DNA from: JAJPKK01 sp963844635
GTDB lineage: Bacteria > Pseudomonadota > Alphaproteobacteria > Rhizobiales > Xanthobacteraceae
Direction: 5' to 3'
Assembly (NCBI GenBank): GCA_963844635.1
Contig: CAWJPD010000003.1
Location: 1,734,328 to 1,798,327, forward strand
Length of the DNA: 64,000 nt
Part shown: piece by piece, positions 26,524 to 36,330 of the stretch
Position numbering within the stretch: the stretch's first letter is position 1
Layout: every line of letters starts with the position of its first letter
Translations under genes and position numbers: made by a program
The notes under the pieces: model-generated
Database searches by the model: none
Told to the model about the DNA's origin: nothing
Seen by the model: the letters and a program-made list of their open reading frames with translations, nothing else

Positions 26524-28254
26524 TTAGCCTGCATCCGGCACGCGCGAATCGCAGCCAACATCACTGTGTCGATAAATTCGCATGACTCTCGTGTTTAGCA
26601 ATTTCATCGTTTCGACTGGACACACGTGCGGATTGGCGTCCAATAAGCGGATAAGGTCGTCGCCCATTTGCGGCCCTGGCAGATTATCGGGCATCGAGCT
26701 TGTCACGACAGAAAAATCGGCCTCAGCCAGATGGGTGGCAGCTTCCTCCAACGAGCGTGTAAAGAATTCGACCCGCACCACGAGATCGAGATGCAACTCA
26801 ATCGCGTATAGCTCAAGGGTTGTGGCGGTTACTGGATAGGGACTCGAAAAGTCAACGACCAAGCTGTGGTTATCTTGAGGTCGCGATTGCGCAGACTGCT
26901 GGATAAAAGCGTCCTTGAGGAGGGACCAGACCCGTTCTGTTGAAAGTCGCATGTCGCTTATTGTTTGTTGATCGTATGCGGTTGCCACGGACATTCTGCC
27001 ACGAACTGTCTTGCTAAGAAATAAAGACAATACGATCGCCAGCGGCATAAGGGAGAGTGCCGTGGCCGGCATCCATTTACGTTTCAGGCCCGTAACCCAT
27101 GTGCTATCTCGGTTGGCTTCGAGGTAGTCGGCAATCGCGGCATAGTTGAGAGCCATAAAGACAATGAAGATGCCATAGAACATCGCACCAAGGAAGTGTG
27201 TCTTGACACTCGATGCTGTTGGAATTGCGTATGCCACCAGCAAGATTGCAGAGAGCGTCAATGTACGCCTCATGTCCCTCCGGTCGTGAAGAATCGCAAT
27301 TGCAAACCTGGCCATGAAAAGTGCAATCCCGATCCAGAGCCAATTGGACAACGTAAGTCGTCCGGCGCTGCCAAATGAATAGAAAACGAGATGGCCGATC
27401 ACGCTTTCATGTGATGTCCAAAAGTCCCTGTTATAAACTAAGGTATTCAGTATGTAACGCACGGTTATCATGAACGTCGGGCCCATGACTGCGAACATCG
27501 CAGCGAATAGGCCGCTTCCTAAAACAAGACCTGTTGCCACGAATTGCGTGGCAGGGGCTAAAATCCCGCGATAACCGCCGTCAAGATTATCACGGATCAA
27601 GGCGGCACATGCAGCGAACGCAATGCAAACGACGGATGCAGGGAACGCGGAAGGTTTGATCGCTACGGCCAAGCCACAAAGGACGCCCTTCAAAAATATC
27701 CACCTATAGGGGAGTGCAGACAATGGGTGGTACACAATTGCGCCAACCGCAATTCCCATTGCCAGCCCCCAAGGGAGGTCCGGACGGGCCTCCGCAATCG
27801 TTTCGCTGAGCACCGGCACACACGCCGTTGCAATAAGGCATGTGGCGATATTGATGAGTGAAAGGTGCCGAATGAGGTAGGCAATTCCTAACAGGAACGC
27901 AGCCAGGGTCACCGAGTTGGCAGCATAGGGACCCACATAGCTGTCGGGAAATAATTTGAAACCAATGACTGTTGTGAGAGTACTGAATGGCGCGTGCTGG
28001 TTAAGGAGTGCATAGAGGTTTGCGCCGGGCGATCGGGTTCCTACATCCGCCATCCAGCGGCTTGCTTCCACAAAGTAGGATACATCGTCGTAAACAGGGG
28101 GAACTGAGAGCCTTCCGACCTTGAATGAGAGCTTGATGCTCTCGTAGGTGACGATCGCAGCAAGGAGCAACACGATAGCCGCAGCAAAACTCACTCGCGC
28201 GATGGGTCCGGGGGAAGCAGTTGACCGTGTGACGCCGAGATGAAGGGCGGTCAT
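26524..28254 (-). CDS. Polytopic membrane protein, GT-C glycosyltransferase-like
   Basis: A 576-residue protein with 10-12 membrane helices and a C-terminal soluble part of about 150 residues. After the first helix lies VPPVYDDVSYF, with an acidic pair in the first periplasmic loop as in GT-C enzymes that use polyprenyl-phosphate sugars. No named family is recognised with certainty. It is followed after 97 bases by a GtrB-like gene, a common donor-maker and transferase pairing. Its ATG overlaps the stop of a truncated upstream frame by four bases (ATGA), which indicates translational coupling. Confidence 0.72.
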   Translation of the reverse strand: MTALHLGVTRSTASPGPIARVSFAAAIVLLLAAIVTYESIKLSFKVGRLSVPPVYDDVSYFVEASRWMADVGTRSPGANLYALLNQHAPFSTLTTVIGFKLFPDSYVGPYAANSVTLAAFLLGIAYLIRHLSLINIATCLIATACVPVLSETIAEARPDLPWGLAMGIAVGAIVYHPLSALPYRWIFLKGVLCGLAVAIKPSAFPASVVCIAFAACAALIRDNLDGGYRGILAPATQFVATGLVLGSGLFAAMFAVMGPTFMITVRYILNTLVYNRDFWTSHESVIGHLVFYSFGSAGRLTLSNWLWIGIALFMARFAIAILHDRRDMRRTLTLSAILLVAYAIPTASSVKTHFLGAMFYGIFIVFMALNYAAIADYLEANRDSTWVTGLKRKWMPATALSLMPLAIVLSLFLSKTVRGRMSVATAYDQQTISDMRLSTERVWSLLKDAFIQQSAQSRPQDNHSLVVDFSSPYPVTATTLELYAIELHLDLVVRVEFFTRSLEEAATHLAEADFSVVTSSMPDNLPGPQMGDDLIRLLDANPHVCPVETMKLLNTRVMRIYRHSDVGCDSRVPDAG

Positions 28255-28415
28255 GGGCGGCGCAGTCCCGCTGTGGTTCGCGTCAACACGTCGCCGATTG
28301 CGGTTTCGTCGTGATAAGCGGCCACCAGGATCAGCAGGCGATACCGCGGGCCGGCGGACGGACGCCGGTAAGGTGCGGCACCTGATGTGCCGATTGATAA
28401 AACCGAATCTGCCAT
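28251..28415 (-). pseudogene. Glycosyltransferase N-terminal stub
   Basis: A 54-residue frame starting at ATG 28415, with AGGGGGGAG just upstream, contains YRLLILVAAYHDETAIGDVL, the first beta strand and helix of a family 2 glycosyltransferase, then stops. The remaining 200 or more residues are absent. Its stop overlaps the start of the following membrane-protein gene. It is either a deletion remnant or a leader peptide that keeps coupling to the next gene. Confidence 0.5.
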
Positions 28416-29021
28416 CGACTCCCCCCTGACTTGTCGGTCCATCCCGTGCCGAGATCAGAATATTTTGAGTTCGAAAATCCCACCGGCGTATCGTACCGTG
28501 AGCCCGGCGCGCCAGTATGTCATCGCTGATTGCCCCTCATCGCCTTCCAATAGAATACTCGATAACACAAGCCGTTCAAGTCGCGCCAATTCCTCTCGCC
28601 GGACAACAACATGTCCTCGCTTCCGCCCCGGTGAAATGCAGGTGTCCCGTGATGGTGCGTACAGCACCGCCAGCGGTGACAGGGACGACCGAGCATCATC
28701 CATGCCAATAGAGCACCTGTCCAAAGGCTGCCAACTTTTTCGAAGAAAACGAATTCGAATGCGGATGTCCTCGCCTGAGTGACGCACGTTTCATGAATTA
28801 TGGAGGAGCTGTGTCCGCGTCATGACTCCCTGCAGACAAGTTTCCCAAACGAGCATCGGCATATTCAATATTCAATAATGGCGCCAGATAGTTATCGCCG
28901 GGAAGAATGTGGGCTTTTGTGGGGCAGGTCGGGCCGTGGCGTCCTTACCCGCTTCGGCGGATCACTTGCCGCTCGGTTCTGGCCGGGATATCATGGCGGT
29001 CTGAGTGGGCACGGGGTCTGA
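28416..29021. other. Intergenic stretch between divergent polysaccharide operons
   Basis: About 600 bases. Frames of 60-130 codons exist on both strands but none shows a family motif or a convincing start. The region separates the leftward glycosyltransferase genes from the rightward MBOAT operon and must contain both promoters; I cannot place them with confidence. Confidence 0.4.
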
Positions 29022-30230
29022 ATGTTCTCCAGCTACTGGTTCGTCGCGTTTGCGGGGATCCTTTTCTTTCTTTATTGGACAATTCAAAGCGCTTCCTTTC
29101 GAAAGGCGCTGCTGGCTTTCGGTTGCGCGCTCTTCTATTGGCATTTCGCGGGGCCGTCCGGCGTCCTTCCAATTGTTATCCTTGCCGTCGTCACCTATTG
29201 CGCCGGCATTAGCAATCTACGTGGCTTGTTAATCCTCGCAATCGTCGCTAACGTTGCGGCTCTGATCTTTTACAAATACACGCTCTTCATCTCTGGGCAG
29301 CTCATTGGAGCGGTTCTGCCGAGCTTTGGTGAAGAGGCGCAATCATTCGCAAAAACATTCTTGCTGCAAGCGGTGCCGCCGCTGGGCATCAGCTTCTTCG
29401 TCTTCGAATTCGTCCATTATCTCGTCGATGTGTTGAAGGGAAAGGCACCGCTGCATTCGCCCTTGGAGTTCGGTCTGTTCGGCTTCTTCTTTCCGACAAT
29501 CGTGGCGGGCCCGATCAAGCGATATGAGCAATTCATTCCGAGTTTCAAGGATGGCGTCGCCAAACTGGACCCGCGGGATATCGTCGCAGGATTTTGCCGT
29601 GTCCTGATCGGCCTTGGGAAGAAGCTCGTCCTCGCAGACTTTCTGAGTGGGTACATTTCTCACTTGCAACCGCAGTTCGGCCATATAGCGATCACCCATC
29701 GATGGATGGTCTTCGTCGCGATCGGCCTCCGTATTTTTTTTGATTTCAGCGGTTACAGCGATATCGCGATTGGCCTTGCCTTGATGCTCGGCATCAAGGT
29801 ACCGGAAAATTTCAATTGGCCCTATCTTGCCACCAGCGTTCAAGACTTCTGGCATCGTTGGCACATTTCGCTCAGCACCTGGATCCGCGACTACGTCTAC
29901 ATCCCGCTCGGCGGCAGCCGACATGGCCTCGTGCGCAAGGCGATCAATGCGCTTGTTGCATTTGCGCTTTGTGGGCTGTGGCACGGCGCGGCCTGGAATT
30001 TCATGTTCTGGGGCATTTACCACGGCATCGGTCTCGTGATCTCGACGAATTTTTCGCATACTCTGGGCCGCCCTGGTCGAGCGATCGCCCGTGCGCTCGA
30101 TTTTGCCTTTCCAGTGAAATGGGCGTTGACGCAATTCTTTGTTTTCTTTGGATGGTTGTTATTTTTCTATCCAGTGAAACAAGCCGGGGAGATGCTGCTG
30201 ATGCTGTTCGGATGGTCGGGGCCGAGATGA
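29022..30230 (+). CDS. MBOAT family membrane-bound O-acyltransferase (AlgI/DltB-like)
   Basis: A 402-residue polytopic protein that probably moves acyl groups across the inner membrane onto a surface polysaccharide. Conserved MBOAT features are FPTIVAGPIKRYEQF near 158-171, FDFSGYSDIAIGLALMLGI at about 240-258, FWHRWHISLSTWIRDYVYIP at 276-295, and the catalytic-type His321 in LCGLWHGAAWNF. It is somewhat shorter than AlgI (about 480-520). The next gene begins inside its stop codon (ATGA overlap) and encodes the usual periplasmic SGNH-like partner. Confidence 0.9.
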   Translation: MFSSYWFVAFAGILFFLYWTIQSASFRKALLAFGCALFYWHFAGPSGVLPIVILAVVTYCAGISNLRGLLILAIVANVAALIFYKYTLFISGQLIGAVLPSFGEEAQSFAKTFLLQAVPPLGISFFVFEFVHYLVDVLKGKAPLHSPLEFGLFGFFFPTIVAGPIKRYEQFIPSFKDGVAKLDPRDIVAGFCRVLIGLGKKLVLADFLSGYISHLQPQFGHIAITHRWMVFVAIGLRIFFDFSGYSDIAIGLALMLGIKVPENFNWPYLATSVQDFWHRWHISLSTWIRDYVYIPLGGSRHGLVRKAINALVAFALCGLWHGAAWNFMFWGIYHGIGLVISTNFSHTLGRPGRAIARALDFAFPVKWALTQFFVFFGWLLFFYPVKQAGEMLLMLFGWSGPR

Positions 30231-31347
30231 CGCCGATTACCTCAGAAGGGCTGTGGCGGCTTATACTGTGGCGGCCGTTTGTCCTAGGTATGATACTCTC
30301 GCTCAGCGGAGCTTCTATGCTTGGCTGGCTTGCGACGGCGAACAATAATTGGCCCGACTTTATAAGGTTTTATCGCGCGATCACCCCTGAGTCTTTCTAT
30401 AGCCCGACAGCCCGGCAAGTCGCGGCTCTGGTCGAGGCGCGCCACGATCCCCAAAAGATACTCGTGATCCTGGGGGGCAGTTCCATTATACGCGGCAACG
30501 GCCAGCGCGTCGACAAACTCTGGAGTCGTTCGCTTCAGGCAGACTTGGGGGAAAGATATGTTGTCCTTAATCTCGGCATCAATGGGGAAGGTCCATCCGG
30601 GCCCGGCTCGTATATGCTTGAAATGGCACACAAACGCGGCTGGCCGGTGATTTACGTCGGGGATTATGGCCCGATGCTTCCATATGGAGTACTCTATCTT
30701 ATTATCACTATTTTTATTACGATGCGGCTACTAGGGGCTATCTTATCGATTGGCCGCTCAGAAACGAATACCTCAAGAAGCCGCCAGAGGATGTGACCGA
30801 GGCGGGCCTTGGCGCAATGTTCAATCAATTCTTCAACTTCGATGAGTTGTGGAATTTTATTGGTTACAGATATTTTTTTACGCTCTACTACATGCTGGAG
30901 CCAAAGTTCGTTGGGCGCCGCAAGGTACCTGATATTAAATCGATGCCACCCGACTGGGACATGAAGCGAGAAATGCCTATCGAGCCTGAGCTGCGGGTTC
31001 TTCGGGCATTTTCCCAACCAGTTGACGCGGGAGTCTTCCGGCACATGGCTGATGTATCTTTTCCGCCGGAGATTCGTAGCCAAATGCTGATAGTCTATGC
31101 CGGAGAAGCGCCTTATTACCTGAATATGATGAGTGCCGAAGAGCGCTCAGGAATAAGGAATCGCGAAAGCAGTTGGCAAAGCGTACTGAATTCGATGGGA
31201 ATATCCACCGGTGCTTTCGGGGATTGGATGGACGATAGTGACCATTTCGATCGTCCGCATCTGTCCGAGAAAGGTGGGGAAAAGTTCGCGGCATTGGTCG
31301 CAGGGGCCATCGTAGAAAAGGCACGAGCGCTCGGCTATGTTGAATAA
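30227..31347 (+). pseudogene. SGNH/DltD-like acyltransferase partner protein, frameshifted
   Basis: The first frame (30227-30796) begins MTPITSEGLWRLILWRPFVL, has an N-terminal membrane anchor, then ILVILGGSSIIRGNGQRV, whose Gly-Gly-Ser-Ser resembles the SGNH serine block. The meaningful sequence then moves to another frame (YYHYFYYDAATRGYLIDWPL and on), ending at 31347 with the expected DSDHFDRPHLSEKGGEKFAA (Asp-x-x-His catalytic block). One missing base near 30690 separates the parts. Repaired, it is a ~370-residue membrane-anchored esterase/acyltransferase acting with the MBOAT protein, as AlgJ does with AlgI. Confidence 0.75.
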
Positions 31348-31465
31348 TTCCCGTCTGCAAACCACCGTTTCCTTGGCGCTTGGTCTGCTTGCTGGCTTGG
31401 CTTTCCATTTTTTTCTATATCGAATGGGCCTCCCAGCGTCGCCCTTCATTTATCAGGTGTTCTGA
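31337..31465 (+). CDS. 42-residue single-helix membrane protein coupled to the MBOAT/SGNH genes
   Basis: The ATG at 31337 lies inside the last codons of the SGNH-like gene, and the frame ends with TGA at 31463-31465. The peptide is MLNNSRLQTTVSLALGLLAG followed by LAFHFFLYRMGLPAS and a short tail, giving one membrane helix (about residues 9-29). Overlap with the upstream stop suggests translational coupling. Small membrane proteins occur in some MBOAT operons, but I do not recognise this one. Codon-level conservation cannot be tested here. Confidence 0.5.
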   Translation: MLNNSRLQTTVSLALGLLAGLAFHFFLYRMGLPASPFIYQVF

Positions 31466-31635
31466 GCAGCTGGTTAGAATCGCAACGCCGTTTGCCAGGA
31501 AGGGTTTTCTTTTTGGCCTGAGTAGCGGGATGAGGTTAGATCCCGCGCGGGAATAGTAAAACACTGGTGACGTTTTTTTGCGTGATGGGTTTCCTCAAGA
31601 CTTACATGCCGATCAGGTTCGGTAATTGACGAACC

Positions 31636-31805
31636 GGCGATTGGGCTGCGTTTCGAGGCGCTCGCCCCGGTGCTCGATGAGCGGGGCCGGCCCCGTTCCG
31701 CAACAGCCGAGGCAATCACGGCGCATCCTGCAGGGGCGGCGCGGTGCTGGACGCGACCGGGGCTGCCCGCAGCACGATCCGCCACACTTGGATGGATCGT
31801 CGGAC
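31636..31805 (+). pseudogene. ISAzo13-family transposase remnant
   Basis: The plus strand reads LRFEALAPVLDERGRPRSAT, then after one frame change GGAVLDATGAARSTIRH. This matches the start of ISAzo13 transposases (x-x-L-x-P-V-L-D-E-R-G-R and G-G-I-x-x-V-x-x-A-T-G-x-A-R-S-T-I-x-R). Only about 55 residues remain and no catalytic residues are present. It is an old insertion scar between the MBOAT operon and the leftward glycosyltransferase. Confidence 0.6.
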
Positions 31806-31966
31806 CGCCGCTGTTCCGCCATGCTGGGGTGACTGCCGAGCGTCGCGTTGCTCATTGTAGCGACATGCACCCCCGCTGACAGCGCATGTACCTTTTCTCT
31901 CTGGTTCGTTCGTTCCGATGAACCTTTCATCGGTATATCGAACCTCGCCAAGAAGATCGTCCGGAC

Positions 31967-33190
31967 CTAAACCGGAAAGCCCAAGCTTGACCTGTATATT
32001 TGATCATAAAAAAAAGCTTCCTCCTCTATTCGGAGCGGGGTCGGAATGTTGGAACGCCAAATCTCGAGTTGCATGGACGAAGACGCCGCCTTACCAATTG
32101 CTGCGCTCCAAGCATTGACATCATTTGCCGGTAACGCGCAACCGGCACCCGAGCTTTTGATCAATTCGCCCAAATTCCCTAAATCAGAAACCATCGCAGG
32201 GATCCCTGCCGCAAAGCCCTGATGAAGCACCAGAGAAAACGTTTCCGGAACCTTAGAAGGAATACAGAGGACGTCAAACTGGGCAAGCACGTCGGGGACT
32301 TGATCGGCACGCACTGCCTCACGTATCGAGATTCGAGGGTCCTTCTCCGCGACACGTTTAATCTTTGCAAAGACGCCGGTATTCTCATAGACAGGCCCAA
32401 CAACCTCAAGTCTCGCATTTGGCGCAGTCACTCTATGAAATGCTTCTACGAGCGTATCGGTTCCCTTCATCGCAGAAATGGTACCTAAGTAACCGAATAT
32501 AACTTGCCCAGGAAGCTTTTTATAAGTCACTTTCGCGAAGCTAATTAAGTCGATCCCGTGCGGAATTACGCGAAATGCCAAATTGGGGTATTCACGACGA
32601 TATAACTGCTGCACGAAAGGCGAACAAGCAACGCGTTCTTCCGCATTTGCAAGGATCCGATGGAAGAGCTGATGTCTTCGCCTGATGTCTGCGTCCGGAA
32701 CAGTGCAGTACTGATTACAAGCCCGCCCCCGGTTGGGCCCGCCGCACAAGCCTCCATCTTTACGGACCAGATTTATTCGGTAGCACATTGTAAAAAAGTC
32801 GGTTAAGCTTATAATATACGGAACGCCAAGTTTCGACAGAAGGTTTAATGTTCCGAGCATACGTAATGAATGCATCACATGTGCGAGTTCGAATTGTTCG
32901 GTAGCCAAAAATGCGTTCACAACTCGCGGTATTAGAGTGGTTTGCTGGAACCCAATGGGATCGCCGATCAATTCCGAGGGGATTGCAAATACTGGAACGC
33001 CATTTACCGAATGCCACCTCAAGCCCAGCGCATTGACCCCTCGCCAGAGCGAGCCATCCATCAGAGAGCACGTGAGAACAGTAACGGAATGCCCGCTTCT
33101 TTGGGCTGCTTTGGCGAGTTGAAAGGTCACCAATTCCGTTCCAGTATAAAACTCCGGCATAAACTGATGAACGATGAACAGCAGTCGCAT
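31967..33190 (-). CDS. Family 4 glycosyltransferase
   Basis: A 407-residue GT-B protein: MRLLFIVHQFMPEFYTGTEL at the N-terminus (GT4 first strand with a glycine-rich loop), VIPHGIDLISF near residue 220, FGYLGTISAMKGTDTLVEAF (phosphate-binding region), and VPETFSLVLHQGFAAGIPAM carrying the E-x7-E motif. It transfers a nucleotide-sugar residue to a growing surface glycan in the cytoplasm. The start codon overlaps the stop of the upstream methyltransferase-glycosyltransferase frame, so the two are translationally coupled. The gene is AT-richer than those at 36-41 kb. Confidence 0.88.
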   Translation of the reverse strand: MRLLFIVHQFMPEFYTGTELVTFQLAKAAQRSGHSVTVLTCSLMDGSLWRGVNALGLRWHSVNGVPVFAIPSELIGDPIGFQQTTLIPRVVNAFLATEQFELAHVMHSLRMLGTLNLLSKLGVPYIISLTDFFTMCYRINLVRKDGGLCGGPNRGRACNQYCTVPDADIRRRHQLFHRILANAEERVACSPFVQQLYRREYPNLAFRVIPHGIDLISFAKVTYKKLPGQVIFGYLGTISAMKGTDTLVEAFHRVTAPNARLEVVGPVYENTGVFAKIKRVAEKDPRISIREAVRADQVPDVLAQFDVLCIPSKVPETFSLVLHQGFAAGIPAMVSDLGNLGELIKSSGAGCALPANDVNAWSAAIGKAASSSMQLEIWRSNIPTPLRIEEEAFFYDQIYRSSLGFPV

Positions 33191-35919
33191 CAGATGTCAG
33201 CCGACATGATACGCTTCAAATCACGCACAAGTTCAGCGACCGCAATACCTTTAGAAGTCTTTCCTACATCTATGCTGTAGAAAGCTAACTGCGATCCTAT
33301 TACCATAGCTAACGATTTTCGGACCGCCTCCCATATTTCTTGTTCGACGAACTCATCCAATATTTGGTAAGTGTCTTCCACGAAGGACGCCAAATTCGTA
33401 AGCCTGTCGACAAACATTTGACGGGTGTGGATCATGCTGGCGGTGCGTTGCCCCTCTGAGGACGTCAAACGGCCGATTACAATAAATTTGTTCAATTCTT
33501 CCAGCCATATGCTGAAAGCAGGATAATCGAATCCCTTTGTCGCGTTGATTGTACTGGCGCACGATGACAGGTCCGCAGCGGTTATGCCCACCACAATGTT
33601 ACGAAGCAACTGAACCGGAGACATGTGTTTGTTATTGTTGCTGAGTTGTAACGCCGACAATCTGCCCCATATGAAGGTAGCGCACTGCATCGACCCAATG
33701 ATGCAATCGACGGGAGGCGCAATCATGTCTTTGAATAAACCGAACAAGAAGCTGACATCTACGAACGACCGTCGTAAATAATAATTTACTGGTCTTCGAT
33801 GAGAATGCACCACGCGAATCGAGGATAGCATCCCAATTTGATGACCGTCGCGAATCAACATGAGTCCCAGGGTGAGGTCTTCGGCATATTCGCCTTGAAA
33901 CCTGTAGCGATTAAACAGGTCGCGTGATATTGCACAAGCAACATTACTGAGCTGCCCTTGAGTTCGCAGGTCGCCGTGCCGTTCAGAAAGGAAGCGGCCC
34001 AGCCGATCACCGTTGCTGCATTCCAGGAAATCGTAGTGGTTTTTCAAAAGAACATCGTAAAACAATTCCAGAGTCTGAGCGCGGGTATTCAGCGCAAGAA
34101 ACGGCGGACATTCGAGCTTCATGTGACTGAGGGTGGGTCAGGCATCTAAGCAGCCCATAGAGCCAGCGATCGCCTATCGGATAAGCGTCCTGAACCATGA
34201 ACAGCAAAAACTCGCCGGAAGCGGCGGCGGCACCCAGGTTTCGCGAATCGCTGTGAGAAAAATCGTCCTTCCGGATGGTTACCAGCTTGCACCCGAGCCT
34301 ATCGGCAATGCCGAGAGTGTCGTCTTCCGATCCCGAGTTCGACAATCACTACTTCGATTGAACGAAGCCCCTGCTGAGATTGGAGTCGGCGTACAAGCCA
34401 ATAGAGTTCAGGTCCGGCGTTATGGGTAGGAATTACAATGGACACGGAAACGGCTAGGTCGGGCAAGCAGTCAACTTCCAAGTTTGGATGGACCGCCAGA
34501 TTGTTTCCGTGTTGCTTTGCTTCTTTGGCCGGAAAGAATGTTTTTTTGTTCCAATATCGTACGTTAAGGGGCAGTGTCAGTGGCGGTGGACGTCCTTCAC
34601 TGCGACCATAGAGTTCGTAGTGTAGAAGAGGGTTGATCTTCTGCTTTCTGACGTCTGCATTCGCCCTCAAATATTCCGCGCTGGAGAAAAACGGTCCCGG
34701 GTCTCGTCCCTCAAAACCACCATGTTGGAGGTAGTGGCTCGCAATGTCTACCCCGAGATGGCGCAGGTCGGGGTTGGTTGCCAAATAAAAGTCCGAGTCA
34801 AAAAACATTGAACGCAGAATTATGCCGACGTGGTGGTCGAATGTGGCACGTCGCTTCCGCCTGCGTTTTCGAATGCCGAGCAGTTCAGCGACGGAAGTCT
34901 GTGTGGCTTTTTTGCGGATAGAGGGCGAAGGACCTTCGCTCTGCCTTGCGAAGCGAGCCGACAGCTCGGAAACCATGGTGATCAGGTGGTCGTTGAAGGC
35001 ACGCAGAGAAGACAATTCAGTTGTCAGCGACGAAATCTCAGTTTTCTTATCAGAGATTATGTCGGCGGCTCGCTCCCGTTGGTCCGAAACAGCTGCATGA
35101 AGCTCCTTGTTTCTTGCATGCAAATCCGCAATCTGCCCACCGAGTTCGATTGCTTTCATGCGTGTGGAACCAACGAGCGCCCAGGGAAGCGAAACGGTCC
35201 CGGATCGCCCAAATCTCGCGATCTGATGACAGCCCGCACAGGTCCAAGATTGCGGCAGGTGCATCGGCCCCGACTGCGATCACGCCTAAACCATGACCTT
35301 GTAAAAATTTAAAATGTGGGTGTTCCTCCGATAAGTCAGTGAATAGCCGACCGACTCCAAAGGCGACGTTTGTGTCATGAAACAAAACAATTCCGCGAGG
35401 TGAGAGTTTCGAGCGCCACGTTTCGTAATCGTGCTTCACGGCCTCATAGGTGTTCAGGCCAACAATGTGAAGCAGGTCAACACTGTCGTTCTCAAAAGCA
35501 GTCACCGCCTCATCGAACGCCGATCTGATAAGCTCGGAGAAGGTCGAGAAATGTTTATTATGGAATTGTCGGAAATCGTCGTATATTTCTTTCCCGCAGC
35601 AGCCGCGATGCTCATCGTCGGCCCAGCTGTCTATGCCATAACAGCGGGTGCCAACCCTAGTTCGCGCAACAGCCCCGCAGAAGGCCGAATATGAGACCCC
35701 GGTATAGGTACCAAGTTCTACAAAGAGACGGGGCGCGCAGACTTTGATCGTCCAAACTGCAAATGGGACATGGGGCCACCACGCGCTGGGTTGATCAATG
35801 CGCTCAGCCGGCCAGAAAAGTGGTTCAAGCAAGTCGGAACTCAGCGCAGCGACATCCTGCGAATGCAAAAAATGTCTCCGTTCGGGACTAAGGTGCGAAG
35901 CGGCTTCGGCTCTGTTCAC
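33190..35919 (-). pseudogene. Large methyltransferase - coiled coil - GT2 fusion gene, broken by three single-base insertions
   Basis: Four overlapping pieces read as one ~909-residue protein if three duplicated bases are removed. Piece 1 has PRLFVELGTYTGVSYSAFCG and LFHDTN, a SAM methyltransferase. Near 35175, GGTTCC for GGTCC moves the frame into a coiled coil (KAIELGGQIADLHARNKEL to about 34900), then YLATNPDLRHLGVD-type repeats and the GT2 start VSIVIPTHNAGPELYWLVRR. Near 34340, GTCGAACTC for GTCGACTC leads to DSGSEDDTLGIADRLG; near 34062, TCTGGAATTG for TCTGAATTG leads to ELFYDVLLKNHYDFLEC and the C-terminal domain. The start is GTG at 35919. Modular proteins of this kind occur in polysaccharide loci. 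Confidence 0.72.
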
Positions 35920-35922
35920 AGC

Positions 35923-36210
35923 TTAAGTCCAATTCAAGCCGCAGCTTACGAAACGCAGGATCGCGACCGCAGCCGCGAATTCATCGAGTCCTTCAAGTTG
36001 ATCGGTGCCGCCTGTCCTGTCCATACCGCGATCTAACAAATCCTCGACGATCATTGCGCACGGAACTCCAAGGAGGACCTTCAATCGCGATGCGGTCGTC
36101 CACACATGGTCGTACGAGCTTGATCTAGCAGCGTGATGGTTCGAACTTCCAAAATCAGTGGACGAGCGACCGTGATGGACAACTCTAATGAGCTTGGCGC
36201 GGTCGAGCAA
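35923..36210 (-). CDS. Hypothetical protein upstream of the methyltransferase fusion
   Basis: A 95-residue frame ending 4 bases before the GTG of the fusion gene, with YDHVWTTASRLKVLLGVPCA in its middle and LEGLDEFAAAVAILRFVSCG at the end. The tight spacing suggests a real, coupled gene, or the last part of a longer gene whose 5' portion is lost or frameshifted. I do not recognise the family. Base composition matches the AT-richer polysaccharide region rather than the gene to its right. Confidence 0.4.
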   Translation of the reverse strand: MLDRAKLIRVVHHGRSSTDFGSSNHHAARSSSYDHVWTTASRLKVLLGVPCAMIVEDLLDRGMDRTGGTDQLEGLDEFAAAVAILRFVSCGLNWT

Positions 36211-36330
36211 GAATGAGTATCGTCAACGTGATTTAGTCAGTTTTGCTTTGACATGCCGCGCGAGCCTGGTCGGCTGGCGTGCCGAGGCGGCTTTCGGCTC
36301 GCGATGCGGCGACAACAATGCAGACTTGAA

